Positions 34,623 to 43,473 of a stretch of 54,823 nt of DNA are shown here, piece after piece. Every line of letters starts with the position of its first letter. The first letter of the stretch is position 1. A program made the translations under genes and the position numbers. The DNA lies in assembly GCA_003671275.1 (NCBI GenBank), contig QWPB01000160.1, positions 1 through 54,823 on the forward strand, read 5' to 3'. This DNA is from Planctomycetota bacterium (GTDB lineage: Bacteria; Planctomycetota; Planctomycetia; Planctomycetales; Planctomycetaceae). The notes beneath the pieces are model-generated. The model was not told the origin of the DNA. It did no database searches and was given only the letters and a program-made list of their open reading frames with translations.

Positions 34623-36020
34623 ATGCATCGAAATCCAACTCGCCCTGGTGCCTGTGATGGCTCTCACCGTCGGGAGTGGCTGCGCTGGGGGGCGATCGCC
34701 GGGGGAGTCTGTGCCAGTTCAACCCTGGCGACATCTGTTCGAGCGGCCGGTGCGGAGACCCATGGTCCCAAGTTTGGCCGGGCGAAAGCCGTGATTGTGA
34801 TATGCCTGCTCGGAGGGCCGGGGCAACATGAGACATGGGATCCCAAACCGCAGGCACCCGTCGAGGTGCGGGGCCCCTTGGGGACGATCAGTACTGCCGT
34901 CCCTGGGATTACCGTCAGCGAATTGATGCCTCAAGCGGCGCGCCATACCGACCGGTTGGCTGTGCTGCGGGCCGTGGTGACTGGAGATAATGCCCACTCA
35001 TCCAGCGGTTACCAGATGCTGACCGGGGTGCCACACATCCCGATGAACATGGAAAATGCCACTCCCAAATTCCCGAATCGGCATCCCAGCTTCGCTTCGA
35101 TTGTCCGACATCATCAGCCCATCGTGAATGGGCTGCCTTCCGCGATCCAGTTGCCACAGCACATCGCCAACGATGGTGACATCCATTGGCCAGGCCAGGA
35201 TGCGGGCTGGCTGGGTCGAGCTGCCGATCCGTGGTTGATTCATTGCGATCCTTCGGCGGCCGATTTTCGAATTTCTGATCTGCAGGTGCCCGCCGAGGTG
35301 GGCCAGGACCGACTCAGCCGACGACAGCTGCTGCGGGAGCAGATGGATGGTCAACTCGCGGCGGTGCAGGGAGAGCGGCTCAATGGCTACTCGCAGCAGT
35401 TCGAAACCGCATATGGAATGCTGGCCTCGCCTCAGGCCCGGACAGCCTTTGATTTAACTACGGAAAAACCCGAGCTGCGCGACCGATATGGGCGGACCAA
35501 GTTTGGTCAAAGCATGCTTTTGGCCCGTCGGCTGGTGGAAGCGGGGGCCAAGCTGGTTCAGGTCAACTGGTCGCGACAGGAGGGAAACCCCCTGAATGGC
35601 GGCAGCTGGGATACTCATGCCCAGCATACGGAGGCCATGAAAAAGTACCTGATGCCCGAGTCCGATCGAGCGTTTTCCAGCCTGATGGATGATCTGCGGG
35701 AACGAGGTCTGCTGGACGATACTCTGGTTGTCTGGATGGGGGAATTTGGACGGACCCCACGATTTAATGGGAATGGAGGACGGGACCATTGGGGCCGATG
35801 TTTCTCGATCGCCATGGCCGGTGGAGGAATCGTCGGGGGGCAGGTCTACGGACAGTCCGATGGCGATGCGGCCTATCCGATGTCGGAAATTGTCCGTCCC
35901 GATGATTTGACAGCGACAATCTTCCATCTGCTGGGAATTCCCCCGGAGACCGAGCTGCGCGATCCGTTAAACCGTCCATTGCCGGTCAGTCGCGGGCGGG
36001 TGATTGATCAGATTCTGTAG
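34623..36020 (+). CDS. DUF1501 (sulfatase-like fold) exported protein
   Basis: A 465-aa DUF1501 protein with a Tat-like signal (RREWLRWGAIAGG then an Ala-rich stretch ending VRAAGAE). Typical segments are AKAVIVICLLGGPGQHETWDPKP, SSGYQMLTG, WDTHAQHTEAMKKYLMP, VVWMGEFGRTPRFNGNGGRDHWG and GGGIVGGQVYG. The family has an alkaline-phosphatase-like fold and is greatly expanded in Planctomycetes; its reaction is unknown. Most copies sit beside a DUF1549/DUF1553 cytochrome partner; none is adjacent here. ATG 34623 is preferred to TTG 34611. Confidence 0.9.
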   Translation: MHRNPTRPGACDGSHRREWLRWGAIAGGVCASSTLATSVRAAGAETHGPKFGRAKAVIVICLLGGPGQHETWDPKPQAPVEVRGPLGTISTAVPGITVSELMPQAARHTDRLAVLRAVVTGDNAHSSSGYQMLTGVPHIPMNMENATPKFPNRHPSFASIVRHHQPIVNGLPSAIQLPQHIANDGDIHWPGQDAGWLGRAADPWLIHCDPSAADFRISDLQVPAEVGQDRLSRRQLLREQMDGQLAAVQGERLNGYSQQFETAYGMLASPQARTAFDLTTEKPELRDRYGRTKFGQSMLLARRLVEAGAKLVQVNWSRQEGNPLNGGSWDTHAQHTEAMKKYLMPESDRAFSSLMDDLRERGLLDDTLVVWMGEFGRTPRFNGNGGRDHWGRCFSIAMAGGGIVGGQVYGQSDGDAAYPMSEIVRPDDLTATIFHLLGIPPETELRDPLNRPLPVSRGRVIDQIL

Positions 36021-36176
36021 TTGGAAATGCGCGGCTGGCCTGCGAGAGAGGCTGTCAGCCATCCGCATCAACTCCGGTGACTGTGTGGCATTTCGCTCGC
36101 TGTTCACCTTTCGAACGGCGCGGTATCGTTTGTAGATTGACCGATCACGTTCACAGGACCCGCCAAGGCTTTCACG

Positions 36177-37388
36177 ATGCAGAAGATCCAGGTTTCCGGA
36201 ACCGTTGTTGACCTCGATGGCGACGAGATGACACGGATCATCTGGCAATTCATCAAGGACAAGCTGGTCCACCCGTACCTCGACATCAACATCGAGTATT
36301 ACGACCTGGGCATGGAGAACCGCGACAAGACCCATGACAAGGTCACGGTCGATGCCGCGAACGCGATCAAGAAGCACGGCGTCGGGGTGAAGTGTGCCAC
36401 GATCACGCCGGATGAGGCCCGCGTCAAAGAGTTCAATCTTCAGGAGATGTGGAAGTCCCCCAACGGAACGATCCGCAACATCCTCGGCGGGGTGATCTTT
36501 CGCGAACCGATCATCTGTCAGAACGTGCCGCGACTGGTGCCGGGCTGGACGAAGCCGATCATCGTGGGGCGGCATGCGTTTGGCGATCAGTACAAGGCCA
36601 CCGACTTCAAGTTCCCGGGCAAGGGGACGCTGTCGATCAAGTTCGTCGGCGACGATGGCCAGGTGATCGAGAAGGAAGTCTTTAAGGCTCCCGGCAGCGG
36701 GGTCGCGATGGCGATGTATAACCTGGACGACTCGATCCGCGAGTTCGCGCGGGCCTCGCTGAACTACGGCTTGAACCGCAATTACCCGGTCTACCTGTCG
36801 ACGAAGAACACGATTCTCAAGCAGTACGACGGGCGGTTCAAGGAACTGTTCCAGCAGATCTTCGACGCCGAGTTCAAGGCCGAGTTCGACAAGCGCGGGC
36901 TGACGTACGAGCACCGGCTGATCGACGACATGGTGGCCAGTGCGATGAAGTGGTCGGGCGGGTACGTGTGGGCGTGCAAGAACTATGATGGCGATGTGCA
37001 GTCGGACACCGTCGCTCAGGGGTTCGGCTCGCTGGGTCTCATGACCAGCGTGCTGATGACGCCGGATGGAAAGACCGTGGAAGCGGAAGCGGCCCACGGC
37101 ACTGTGACGCGGCACTACCGCGAACATCAGAAGGGCAAAGAGACCTCGACGAACTCGATCGCTTCGATCTTTGCCTGGACCCGCGGACTGGCCCACCGGG
37201 CCAAGCTCGACCAGAACGCTGCTCTCGAAAAATTCTCACACACGATGGAGCGGGTCTGCATCGAAACCGTCGAGGCCGGATTCATGACCAAAGACCTCGC
37301 GGTCCTCGTCGGGCCGGATCAAAAGTGGCTCTCAACCACCGGGTTCCTCGACAAGGTCGATGAGAACCTCCGCAAGGCGATGGCATAA
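36177..37388 (+). CDS. icd: NADP-dependent isocitrate dehydrogenase, eukaryote-like subfamily
   Basis: A 403-aa homodimer-type IDH converting isocitrate and NADP+ to 2-oxoglutarate, CO2 and NADPH. It resembles eukaryotic IDH1/2 rather than the E. coli enzyme: [12 protein letters not shown] at the N-terminus, [13 protein letters not shown] and IFREPI for isocitrate, [19 protein letters not shown] with the metal-binding Asp residues, and [14 protein letters not shown] for NADP. Codon choice is more strongly GC-ending than the neighbours, in keeping with high expression. It is followed at once by a bidirectional terminator-like hairpin. Confidence 0.95.
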   Translation: MQKIQVSGTVVDLDGDEMTRIIWQFIKDKLVHPYLDINIEYYDLGMENRDKTHDKVTVDAANAIKKHGVGVKCATITPDEARVKEFNLQEMWKSPNGTIRNILGGVIFREPIICQNVPRLVPGWTKPIIVGRHAFGDQYKATDFKFPGKGTLSIKFVGDDGQVIEKEVFKAPGSGVAMAMYNLDDSIREFARASLNYGLNRNYPVYLSTKNTILKQYDGRFKELFQQIFDAEFKAEFDKRGLTYEHRLIDDMVASAMKWSGGYVWACKNYDGDVQSDTVAQGFGSLGLMTSVLMTPDGKTVEAEAAHGTVTRHYREHQKGKETSTNSIASIFAWTRGLAHRAKLDQNAALEKFSHTMERVCIETVEAGFMTKDLAVLVGPDQKWLSTTGFLDKVDENLRKAMA

Positions 37389-37425
37389 GTCCAAGTCAAA
37401 CGGCCACCGCGACAAACGGCATTTG

Positions 37426-37462
37426 GAAGAGGCGGAGCCACACCGGTGGCTTACGCCTCTTC
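37426..37462. terminator. Bidirectional hairpin between icd and FHA gene
   Basis: GAAGAGGCG (37426-37434) pairs with CGCCTCTTC (37454-37462), and inner AGCCAC (37436-37441) pairs with GTGGCT (37446-37451) around ACCG. The stem overlaps the stop codon of the minus-strand gene and lies 38 bases after icd. T-runs are short, so strength is uncertain. Confidence 0.5.
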
Positions 37463-40400
37463 TTGTGAGTCGGCCTCGTCGAAGTCGTCGTCCACCTGTG
37501 CGACCGTTTGCAGCTTTCGTAGACGCAAGGTCGTCCGCAAGACGTCCCCTCCCAGGAATGCCGTCGCAACGCCGGCTCCCAGAATCTCTACGAACAAGTC
37601 CCCTTTGCCGAACAACTGCATTACAGTCATTGTGGCTGTGACCGTGCCGCAAACGACCAGCAGAATCTTTTTCACCTGTACGGTGACTCGCAAACGCTTG
37701 ATCTCCGACACGGCCAGGTCAGCCCGAGCTTTCGTGTTGGCAATCGTTCGAAAAGAATCGAGATTGGCCCGCAGGGCTTCCCGGTTCTGCGGGACGGCTT
37801 TCTTGAAGGGGGCTTGCGATTCCGGCAATACGGGCTCCGGCATTGGAACCGGTTCTTCGACGGACTCGTCGTCGAACGCTTCCATCTCCGGTTCGTCGGG
37901 TTCCACTTCCACGGCAGGTTCGGGTTTCGGCAGTGCGGGCGGATTCGGAGAGGGCGTGTGCTGTACCTTGCGTGTTCTTGCCAGCAACTGCTCCATGTAC
38001 GCCGCGACAGGGTCATCAGATTCGCTGATCGGCTCGGGCGTTGAGACGGGGGCCGGAGGAGGGCTGGGGGGGCGGCTTGTGTCTCGGGTGAATAACGACG
38101 CAGCCTTCTCCACAGAATGATCCGGCAATTCGGGTTCGGACTCCTCCAGGTTCGAGGACGAGGGCGAACCGCCCCCCAAATTGATCCCAAACATTTCGGA
38201 CAATCGCGACCGAATCGCCCCCTCTTCGTCACGAGTCTTGCTCCCAGGCTTGGAATCCAGAGACTGTTTCGACACTCGCGTATCGGTTGACGGGGCGGTC
38301 ACATCGTCCACGACTTCCCACTGCGCGTCCGTTTCGTCCACGACCTCATACTGTTCGACGGCGACCGTTTCGGCGGCGGCCTGATCGATCAACGAAGCGA
38401 GCGGACGACGCAGCAGATCCTGCAATCGGGTCCCCTCATGCTGCGGACCGGAGGCTTTCGCTGCCGGGGCTGGGCTGGCGGTGATTGCTTTCGAAGAGTC
38501 AGCCTTTTTCAAGGGGAAGCCCAGTAAACTGGCAACCTCCGGGGGAATCTCTTCGTCGCTGGAATCATCGATAGACGAGAAGCTGGCAAAGCCTGCCAAT
38601 TCGTCGGAAAGCTCGGGTTCCAGATCTGTTTCGTCGTTCGCAGCTTCGAGTTCCGGGTCATCGAGTACGTCTTGATCCATCGCCGATGCAGGCGGGAATT
38701 CCGCTGCGGTTTCCTCATCCAGGGTGGCCGGTTCTTCGATCTCGCTGGTTTCGGTCAAACTCGATGGGGCCGACCTGCTTAAGGCCGCTTCCGGCTGGTC
38801 CGTGCTCAACTGATCGACCAATGACCGCAGTTCTTCCCGTTGAGCGTCCAGCTCAACATGTTCCAGGCGAAGGGCTTCCCAATCCTCGGTGAGCGACTGG
38901 CGTTGCCGCTCGATCCGCGTTCGCTCGACATCCAACTCCTCGCGAAGGACCGCCATCTCGCTGCGCTGTTTCTCGGCTTCGCTTTCGAGTTTTTGTACGG
39001 CCCGTTCCCGATCACCCATCGTCTGGCGTTCGGTGATTACCGCCTGTCGTTCGATGAGGTAGGTGTCCCGCTCTTCGGCAGACTCTTTGCGGAGGGCCTC
39101 ACACTCCGCTTGCAGACTCGCCAAGTCGGCCATCCGGTGGCGATATTCGGCTTGCTCGGCCCGCAGCTGAGCGTATTCCTGTTCGAGATCGCGAGACATC
39201 TGCTGAAGCGATTCTCGCTCATCAGGGGGAGGTGCCAGAGGCTCTCCCGGGTTCTGGGAGGCGGCTTGCATTGCGAGGGCCTGGTCGGTTTCCCATCGGT
39301 ACCGCTCGGATTCCAGTTCGGCCTGAGCTGCGGCCAGTTCCTGGGACTGGTTAAGCAGGCGGGCCTGCTCGGCCTTAAGTTCAGCCTTCAGCTCTTCCAG
39401 AGCCAGCCTCTGCTGCGAGGCGGCAAGAGCCATCGCTTCCGCCTGGGCGGTATCCCGGGAAGCAGTCTCGGACGCGACCGCCAAGCGTGACTGTTCCCAC
39501 TCGGCTTTTTCTTGTCGCAATGCGACCTGCAACGCGGTGATTGCCTGCATCGTCGCATCTTGTTCTGCCTGTCTTGCGACCAGCTGTTGCTCGCGCTGGT
39601 CCAGCTCCGCAATGCGTTGACTGGTCGCATCAGAAGTCCGCTCATCCGGTTTCTCAGCGAACTGGCGGGCTTCCGCAGCCAGCGACTCCTGCTGCAGTTC
39701 CAGATTGGCCTCACGAAGGGCAAGTGCTTCTTCGCGTTGGCGTAGCGTTCCCTCAAGTATTTGAGCTTTCGACTGGGCAGAACGCATGGCCGTTCGATCC
39801 AGTTGCAGCTGACTGTACTGCTGCTTCAAAGCTTCATCTTGAATGTCGAACTCAGAACGCAGGTGACGCAGTTCTCGTTCCCCTGTCACCAATTCTGCGT
39901 GGCGACTCTCCAGCCGGGCCGCTCTCTGGGACAATTCGTCGGATTGCCGGGACACAACCGCTTCGCGTTCAGAGAGCGTTTGCTCACGCGCAGCCAGATC
40001 GGATTCCACGGAGGTGGCGGTCTGCTGCCACTCTCGTAATTCGTTCATGGCACTGTCGATTTCGCGACGGCTGGCCTCGAATTTTCGTGTCTGTTGCTGA
40101 AGCTCTGTCTGGGCTTGGTGAGTTGCCCGTTCTCTCTGGGCCAGCTGCTGGAACCGGACTTCCAGCTGGGCAGATTCTTCCGCAACCTGCTGTTGCGTGG
40201 CATTGAGGGCGTCCAGACTACTGGCGAGTGTGGCTTCACGGCGGGTGATCCGTTGCTCGCGCTGAACGAGTTCATCCTCATCGCGGGTCGGTCGGGAATC
40301 CAGCGATACCGGGGGAACCCGTGTGGCCGCGGCCATCGCCTTACCACGTTCTTCGAGAGACTGCTCGCGCTGTACCAGTGCTTGTTGCTGCTGGTCGAGC

Positions 40401-41323
40401 TGACCCGCACGCTCTTCGATTTCTTGCCAGCGGCGTTCCAGTTTTTCCGCGAGTTGCTGGGCCTCCTGGTTCCGCGTGGTCAGACGCAGCGACTCTTCAG
40501 CCTCCTGCTGGGCAGTATTACGGGCAATGGCTTCCCGTTGTTCGGCGTTTCGCAGTCGCTCATCGGAAGCGGTCTCCTGTTGACGCAGGAGCAGATCCCG
40601 CTCGGTCAGTCGCTGTTCGGTGGAAATCAGCTGGGCTTCGCGCCGGGCCAGTTCCGTACCGAGATAGTCGAGTGATCGCGAGCGCTCTCGGATCGCCAGT
40701 TCCCGGTCGGCCAGTTCTGAAGTCGCCGTCGAGACCGGAGTGACTGGAGACAGCGCAGGCGGCAAAACCACAGGTTTCTCGGACCGGGGCGCAGCGTCTT
40801 CCACGCGGCGCGGTGATTCGAGTGACCACGACTCTGTTCGGGTTTGCTGAAGGTGTGTGCGTGCCTGATCGAGAAGTTCGTTGATCCGAGGCGGCTGATA
40901 CTGCTTAACGGGGGGCGACACCGCCGGGGGGGCTGTCGGCTTTGGATCAGCTGCCCGGTGCTCGGTCGCTTCGAGCCATTCGGAAACTTCCGGGCGGCGC
41001 AGGTGCATCTCAACGGGTCCCAGGATCAACCGTGACGTGATGGGGAGGACGGCTTCCGTGATCGGCCCGTCGTTGATCCAGGTCAGGGGGGAGAGCGCTT
41101 TTACGATCGTACGACTGGTCCCGACAATGATCATGCAATGCTGCTCGGCAACCCCCTCGACGGGGATCACGATGTCGCATTCCGACGACGATCCCACCAT
41201 GTGCCGTCCCAGTGCCAACGGGTAGACGGGCAAATCGAAAGACGAGCGTACCGCTTCCAAGACCAGCTTGGGGGCCGTGGTTTTGCGGTCCATGGTTCCT
41301 TCAAGGGCAGTCGGCGAAGGCAT
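37451..41323 (-). CDS. FHA-domain giant coiled-coil membrane protein
   Basis: A 1290-aa protein. An N-terminal FHA-like domain (about 20-110; LALGRHMVGSSSECDIVIP and the EQHCMI His) would bind phosphothreonine. A Pro-rich linker follows, then about 680 residues (about 200-880) of heptad-like, Gln/Glu/Arg/Leu-rich coiled coil (repeated LxxREQxLxER units), an acidic region, and two hydrophobic helices near 1219-1237 and 1244-1260 close to the acidic C-terminus. It is probably anchored to the membrane with the coiled coil in the cytoplasm, possibly as a structural element or a reader of kinase signals (inference). ATG 41293 is an alternative start with GAAGGA but very short spacing. Confidence 0.75.
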   Translation of the reverse strand: MPSPTALEGTMDRKTTAPKLVLEAVRSSFDLPVYPLALGRHMVGSSSECDIVIPVEGVAEQHCMIIVGTSRTIVKALSPLTWINDGPITEAVLPITSRLILGPVEMHLRRPEVSEWLEATEHRAADPKPTAPPAVSPPVKQYQPPRINELLDQARTHLQQTRTESWSLESPRRVEDAAPRSEKPVVLPPALSPVTPVSTATSELADRELAIRERSRSLDYLGTELARREAQLISTEQRLTERDLLLRQQETASDERLRNAEQREAIARNTAQQEAEESLRLTTRNQEAQQLAEKLERRWQEIEERAGQLDQQQQALVQREQSLEERGKAMAAATRVPPVSLDSRPTRDEDELVQREQRITRREATLASSLDALNATQQQVAEESAQLEVRFQQLAQRERATHQAQTELQQQTRKFEASRREIDSAMNELREWQQTATSVESDLAAREQTLSEREAVVSRQSDELSQRAARLESRHAELVTGERELRHLRSEFDIQDEALKQQYSQLQLDRTAMRSAQSKAQILEGTLRQREEALALREANLELQQESLAAEARQFAEKPDERTSDATSQRIAELDQREQQLVARQAEQDATMQAITALQVALRQEKAEWEQSRLAVASETASRDTAQAEAMALAASQQRLALEELKAELKAEQARLLNQSQELAAAQAELESERYRWETDQALAMQAASQNPGEPLAPPPDERESLQQMSRDLEQEYAQLRAEQAEYRHRMADLASLQAECEALRKESAEERDTYLIERQAVITERQTMGDRERAVQKLESEAEKQRSEMAVLREELDVERTRIERQRQSLTEDWEALRLEHVELDAQREELRSLVDQLSTDQPEAALSRSAPSSLTETSEIEEPATLDEETAAEFPPASAMDQDVLDDPELEAANDETDLEPELSDELAGFASFSSIDDSSDEEIPPEVASLLGFPLKKADSSKAITASPAPAAKASGPQHEGTRLQDLLRRPLASLIDQAAAETVAVEQYEVVDETDAQWEVVDDVTAPSTDTRVSKQSLDSKPGSKTRDEEGAIRSRLSEMFGINLGGGSPSSSNLEESEPELPDHSVEKAASLFTRDTSRPPSPPPAPVSTPEPISESDDPVAAYMEQLLARTRKVQHTPSPNPPALPKPEPAVEVEPDEPEMEAFDDESVEEPVPMPEPVLPESQAPFKKAVPQNREALRANLDSFRTIANTKARADLAVSEIKRLRVTVQVKKILLVVCGTVTATMTVMQLFGKGDLFVEILGAGVATAFLGGDVLRTTLRLRKLQTVAQVDDDFDEADSQEEA

Positions 41324-41649
41324 GGATCAATCCAATAGTCAGAGTGACAGGCCACTGAACAACAGTTTCGCGTGACACAGGTGTCATAATGCGCAGGGCT
41401 TCACATCATCCTTCGGTCGTACAAGTGCGTGAGACGCGATTGATCCGGGCAGACATCCGCGAAGGGCGAAATCCGCCGGTCAACGCTTGCGACCTTGCAT
41501 GTTGAAATCAGTTTGCGGGGAATAGTGATTCGCAGGGTGGCAACTTTTTTACGGATCGTGTGGATCGCACCAGGAGCGGCGACTGGCAAACGAAAAGGGC
41601 GTCCGTGTATACCTTATGTCCATGATCCCCGGTCTCGGTGAGGTGTGCG
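41324..41649. other. 326-base divergent intergenic region
   Basis: This gap separates the FHA and sulfatase genes. It holds the TGACAC-AG-GTGTCA palindrome next to CATAAT and no gene that I can support; a 62-codon minus-strand frame at 41401-41589 lacks support. Confidence 0.5.
41373..41386. promoter_or_regulatory. 14-nt palindrome abutting a possible -10 element
   Basis: TGACAC AG GTGTCA is a perfect palindrome; its right end overlaps CATAAT (41385-41390), a possible -10 for plus-strand transcription. No matching -35 is obvious. Candidate operator for the sulfatase or FHA gene. Confidence 0.3.
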
Positions 41650-43047
41650 ATGAAGTCTTCGGTGACATGGTTGTTTTGCCTCGGGTGCTTCCTGTGCCGC
41701 GTGGAGCTGTCTGCCGGGGAACGGCCGAATCTGATCTGGGTGATGGCGGACGATCTGGGCTATGGAGAACTGGGCTGTTACGGGCAGACGGTGATTCAGA
41801 CACCGCATCTCGATCGGATGGCCAGCGAAGGATTGCGGTTCACACAGTTCTACGCCGGGGCGACGGTCTGTGCTCCATCACGCAGTGTTCTCATGACCGG
41901 ACAGCATCATGGGCATACCCGTGTTCGTGGGAACGCGGGACCGAAGAACCCGCTTGCACAAGCCTTGCGGAAGGAAGACATCACCGTTGCTAAGGTGCTG
42001 CAAACCGCCGGATATCAGACGGTCCTTTACGGGAAATGGGGGCTCGGGGATGCAGGCTTCGCCGAATCCGGGTTACCACGCAAGCAGGGTTTCGACCAGT
42101 TCTGCGGCTATTTGAATCAGCACCACGCTCACAATCACTTCCCCGATTTTCTATGGGAGAATGAAACCCGAAGAGGTCTGCCCAATGAGGTTGTCCCGCT
42201 GGGGGCCGAAGGCGGCGGGTATGCCACCAAGGCCGTCGAGTATGCCGATGATCTGCTGGCCGAGAAGGTCGTCCAGTTTGTGTCCGCACCGCATCAGAAA
42301 CCGTTCTTTCTGTACTGGTCACTGGTCGTGCCCCATGCCAATAACGAGCGGACCCGCGAACTGAAAAACGGGGCTGAGGTTCCGGACTTTGGCCCCTATG
42401 CGGATCGCGACTGGCCCGAGCCCGATAAGGGCCAGGCGGCAATGGTGACCCGCATGGATACTCTGGTCGGCAGGTTGCTGGAGACGTTGCGGACGACCGG
42501 GCAGGACAAAAACACGCTCGTGATCTTTACCAGTGACAACGGACCGCATCAAGAAAGCAACCACGATCTGAAGCGGTTTCAACCTTCCGGTCCGTTTCGC
42601 GGGATCAAACGCAGCTTGACCGAGGGGGGAATTCGGGTGCCGTGCATTGCATGGTGGCCCGGGACGGTCACCGCTCACCAGACCTCGCCGCAGGTGGCCT
42701 ACTTCGGAGACTGGATGGCGACTGCTGCGGAACTGGCGGAGACGCAAACCCCGGACGGATGCGATTCACTCAGCCTGGTTCCCACACTGCTCGGACGTGG
42801 CGAGCAGGCCCAGCACGAATTCCTGTACTGGGAGTTTCACGAACGCCACTTTCAGCAGGCGGCCCTTCTGGCCGGGCGCTGGAAAGGGCTGCGAACAAGC
42901 CTGAGTGGTCCGTTGGAATTGTATGATCTGGAGACGGACATCAGCGAGTCCGTCGATGTCGTTGCCCGATATCCGGATGTGGCGGCAAAGATTGCGAACT
43001 ATCTCAACACCGCCCGGAGCGAGTCCGCCGACTGGCCCGCGAAATGA
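41650..43047 (+). CDS. Exported FGly-dependent sulfatase
   Basis: A 465-aa arylsulfatase-type enzyme with a signal peptide (about 1-25) and RPNLIWVMADDLGYGELGCYG, whose paired Asp binds calcium. VCAPSRSVLMTGQ has the CxPSR motif whose Cys is converted to formylglycine, followed by YGKWGLGD, and FTSDNGPHQES supplies further metal ligands. Sulfatases of this type cut sulfate esters from polysaccharides and are abundant in Planctomycetes. The substrate cannot be read. ATG 41650 is preferred to the GTG at 41638 because GAGGTG lies just upstream and the signal sequence begins there. No sulfatase-modifying enzyme is adjacent. Confidence 0.92.
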   Translation: MKSSVTWLFCLGCFLCRVELSAGERPNLIWVMADDLGYGELGCYGQTVIQTPHLDRMASEGLRFTQFYAGATVCAPSRSVLMTGQHHGHTRVRGNAGPKNPLAQALRKEDITVAKVLQTAGYQTVLYGKWGLGDAGFAESGLPRKQGFDQFCGYLNQHHAHNHFPDFLWENETRRGLPNEVVPLGAEGGGYATKAVEYADDLLAEKVVQFVSAPHQKPFFLYWSLVVPHANNERTRELKNGAEVPDFGPYADRDWPEPDKGQAAMVTRMDTLVGRLLETLRTTGQDKNTLVIFTSDNGPHQESNHDLKRFQPSGPFRGIKRSLTEGGIRVPCIAWWPGTVTAHQTSPQVAYFGDWMATAAELAETQTPDGCDSLSLVPTLLGRGEQAQHEFLYWEFHERHFQQAALLAGRWKGLRTSLSGPLELYDLETDISESVDVVARYPDVAAKIANYLNTARSESADWPAK

Positions 43048-43064
43048 TGGACCACGGCGGGGGA

Positions 43065-43469
43065 TCAGCCCGGCGGCATCGCGGGTGGGAACAGCAGTTC
43101 CTCGGTGATTCGCTGCACCTGTCCCTGACGATCAACGCATGCCAGCAGACTGCGTCCCGTAGCAACTAACAGGCCATCACGGAATACTTCGTATTCGTGT
43201 TCGAGCTTGGCGGGGGTCTGTCGCGAGATTTTCGCACGGATTGTCAGCAGATCGTCAAACCGCGAGGGAACGCGATAGTGGCACTCGATCTTCACCACGA
43301 CGAGGAAGTAACCCCGCTCTTCCATCTGCCGATAGGAACCGCCCTGAACCCGGAAGAGTTCCGTGCGAGCCATCTCGAAAAAGTTAATGTAATTACCGTG
43401 ATGCAAATACCCCATGGCGTCGGTTTCGCAGTACCGGACGCGGACCTCAATCTCATGGAACATCTGCAT
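43065..43469 (-). CDS. Hot-dog acyl-CoA thioesterase (YbgC/4HBT-like)
   Basis: A 134-aa single hot-dog-fold thioesterase. VRYCETDAMGYLHHGNYINFFEMAR holds the 4HBT/YbgC signature with catalytic Asp (TDAMG) followed by HHGNY. Such enzymes hydrolyse short or aromatic acyl-CoA or acyl-ACP. It starts four bases after the stop of the ketosynthase-like gene on the same strand, so the two are almost certainly co-translated and act on the same acyl chain (inference). It is convergent with the sulfatase gene. Confidence 0.88.
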   Translation of the reverse strand: MQMFHEIEVRVRYCETDAMGYLHHGNYINFFEMARTELFRVQGGSYRQMEERGYFLVVVKIECHYRVPSRFDDLLTIRAKISRQTPAKLEHEYEVFRDGLLVATGRSLLACVDRQGQVQRITEELLFPPAMPPG

Positions 43470-43473
43470 CGAA

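Noticed and set aside
35967-37196. 409-codon open frame on the minus strand
   Set aside because: Antisense shadow of the isocitrate dehydrogenase gene.
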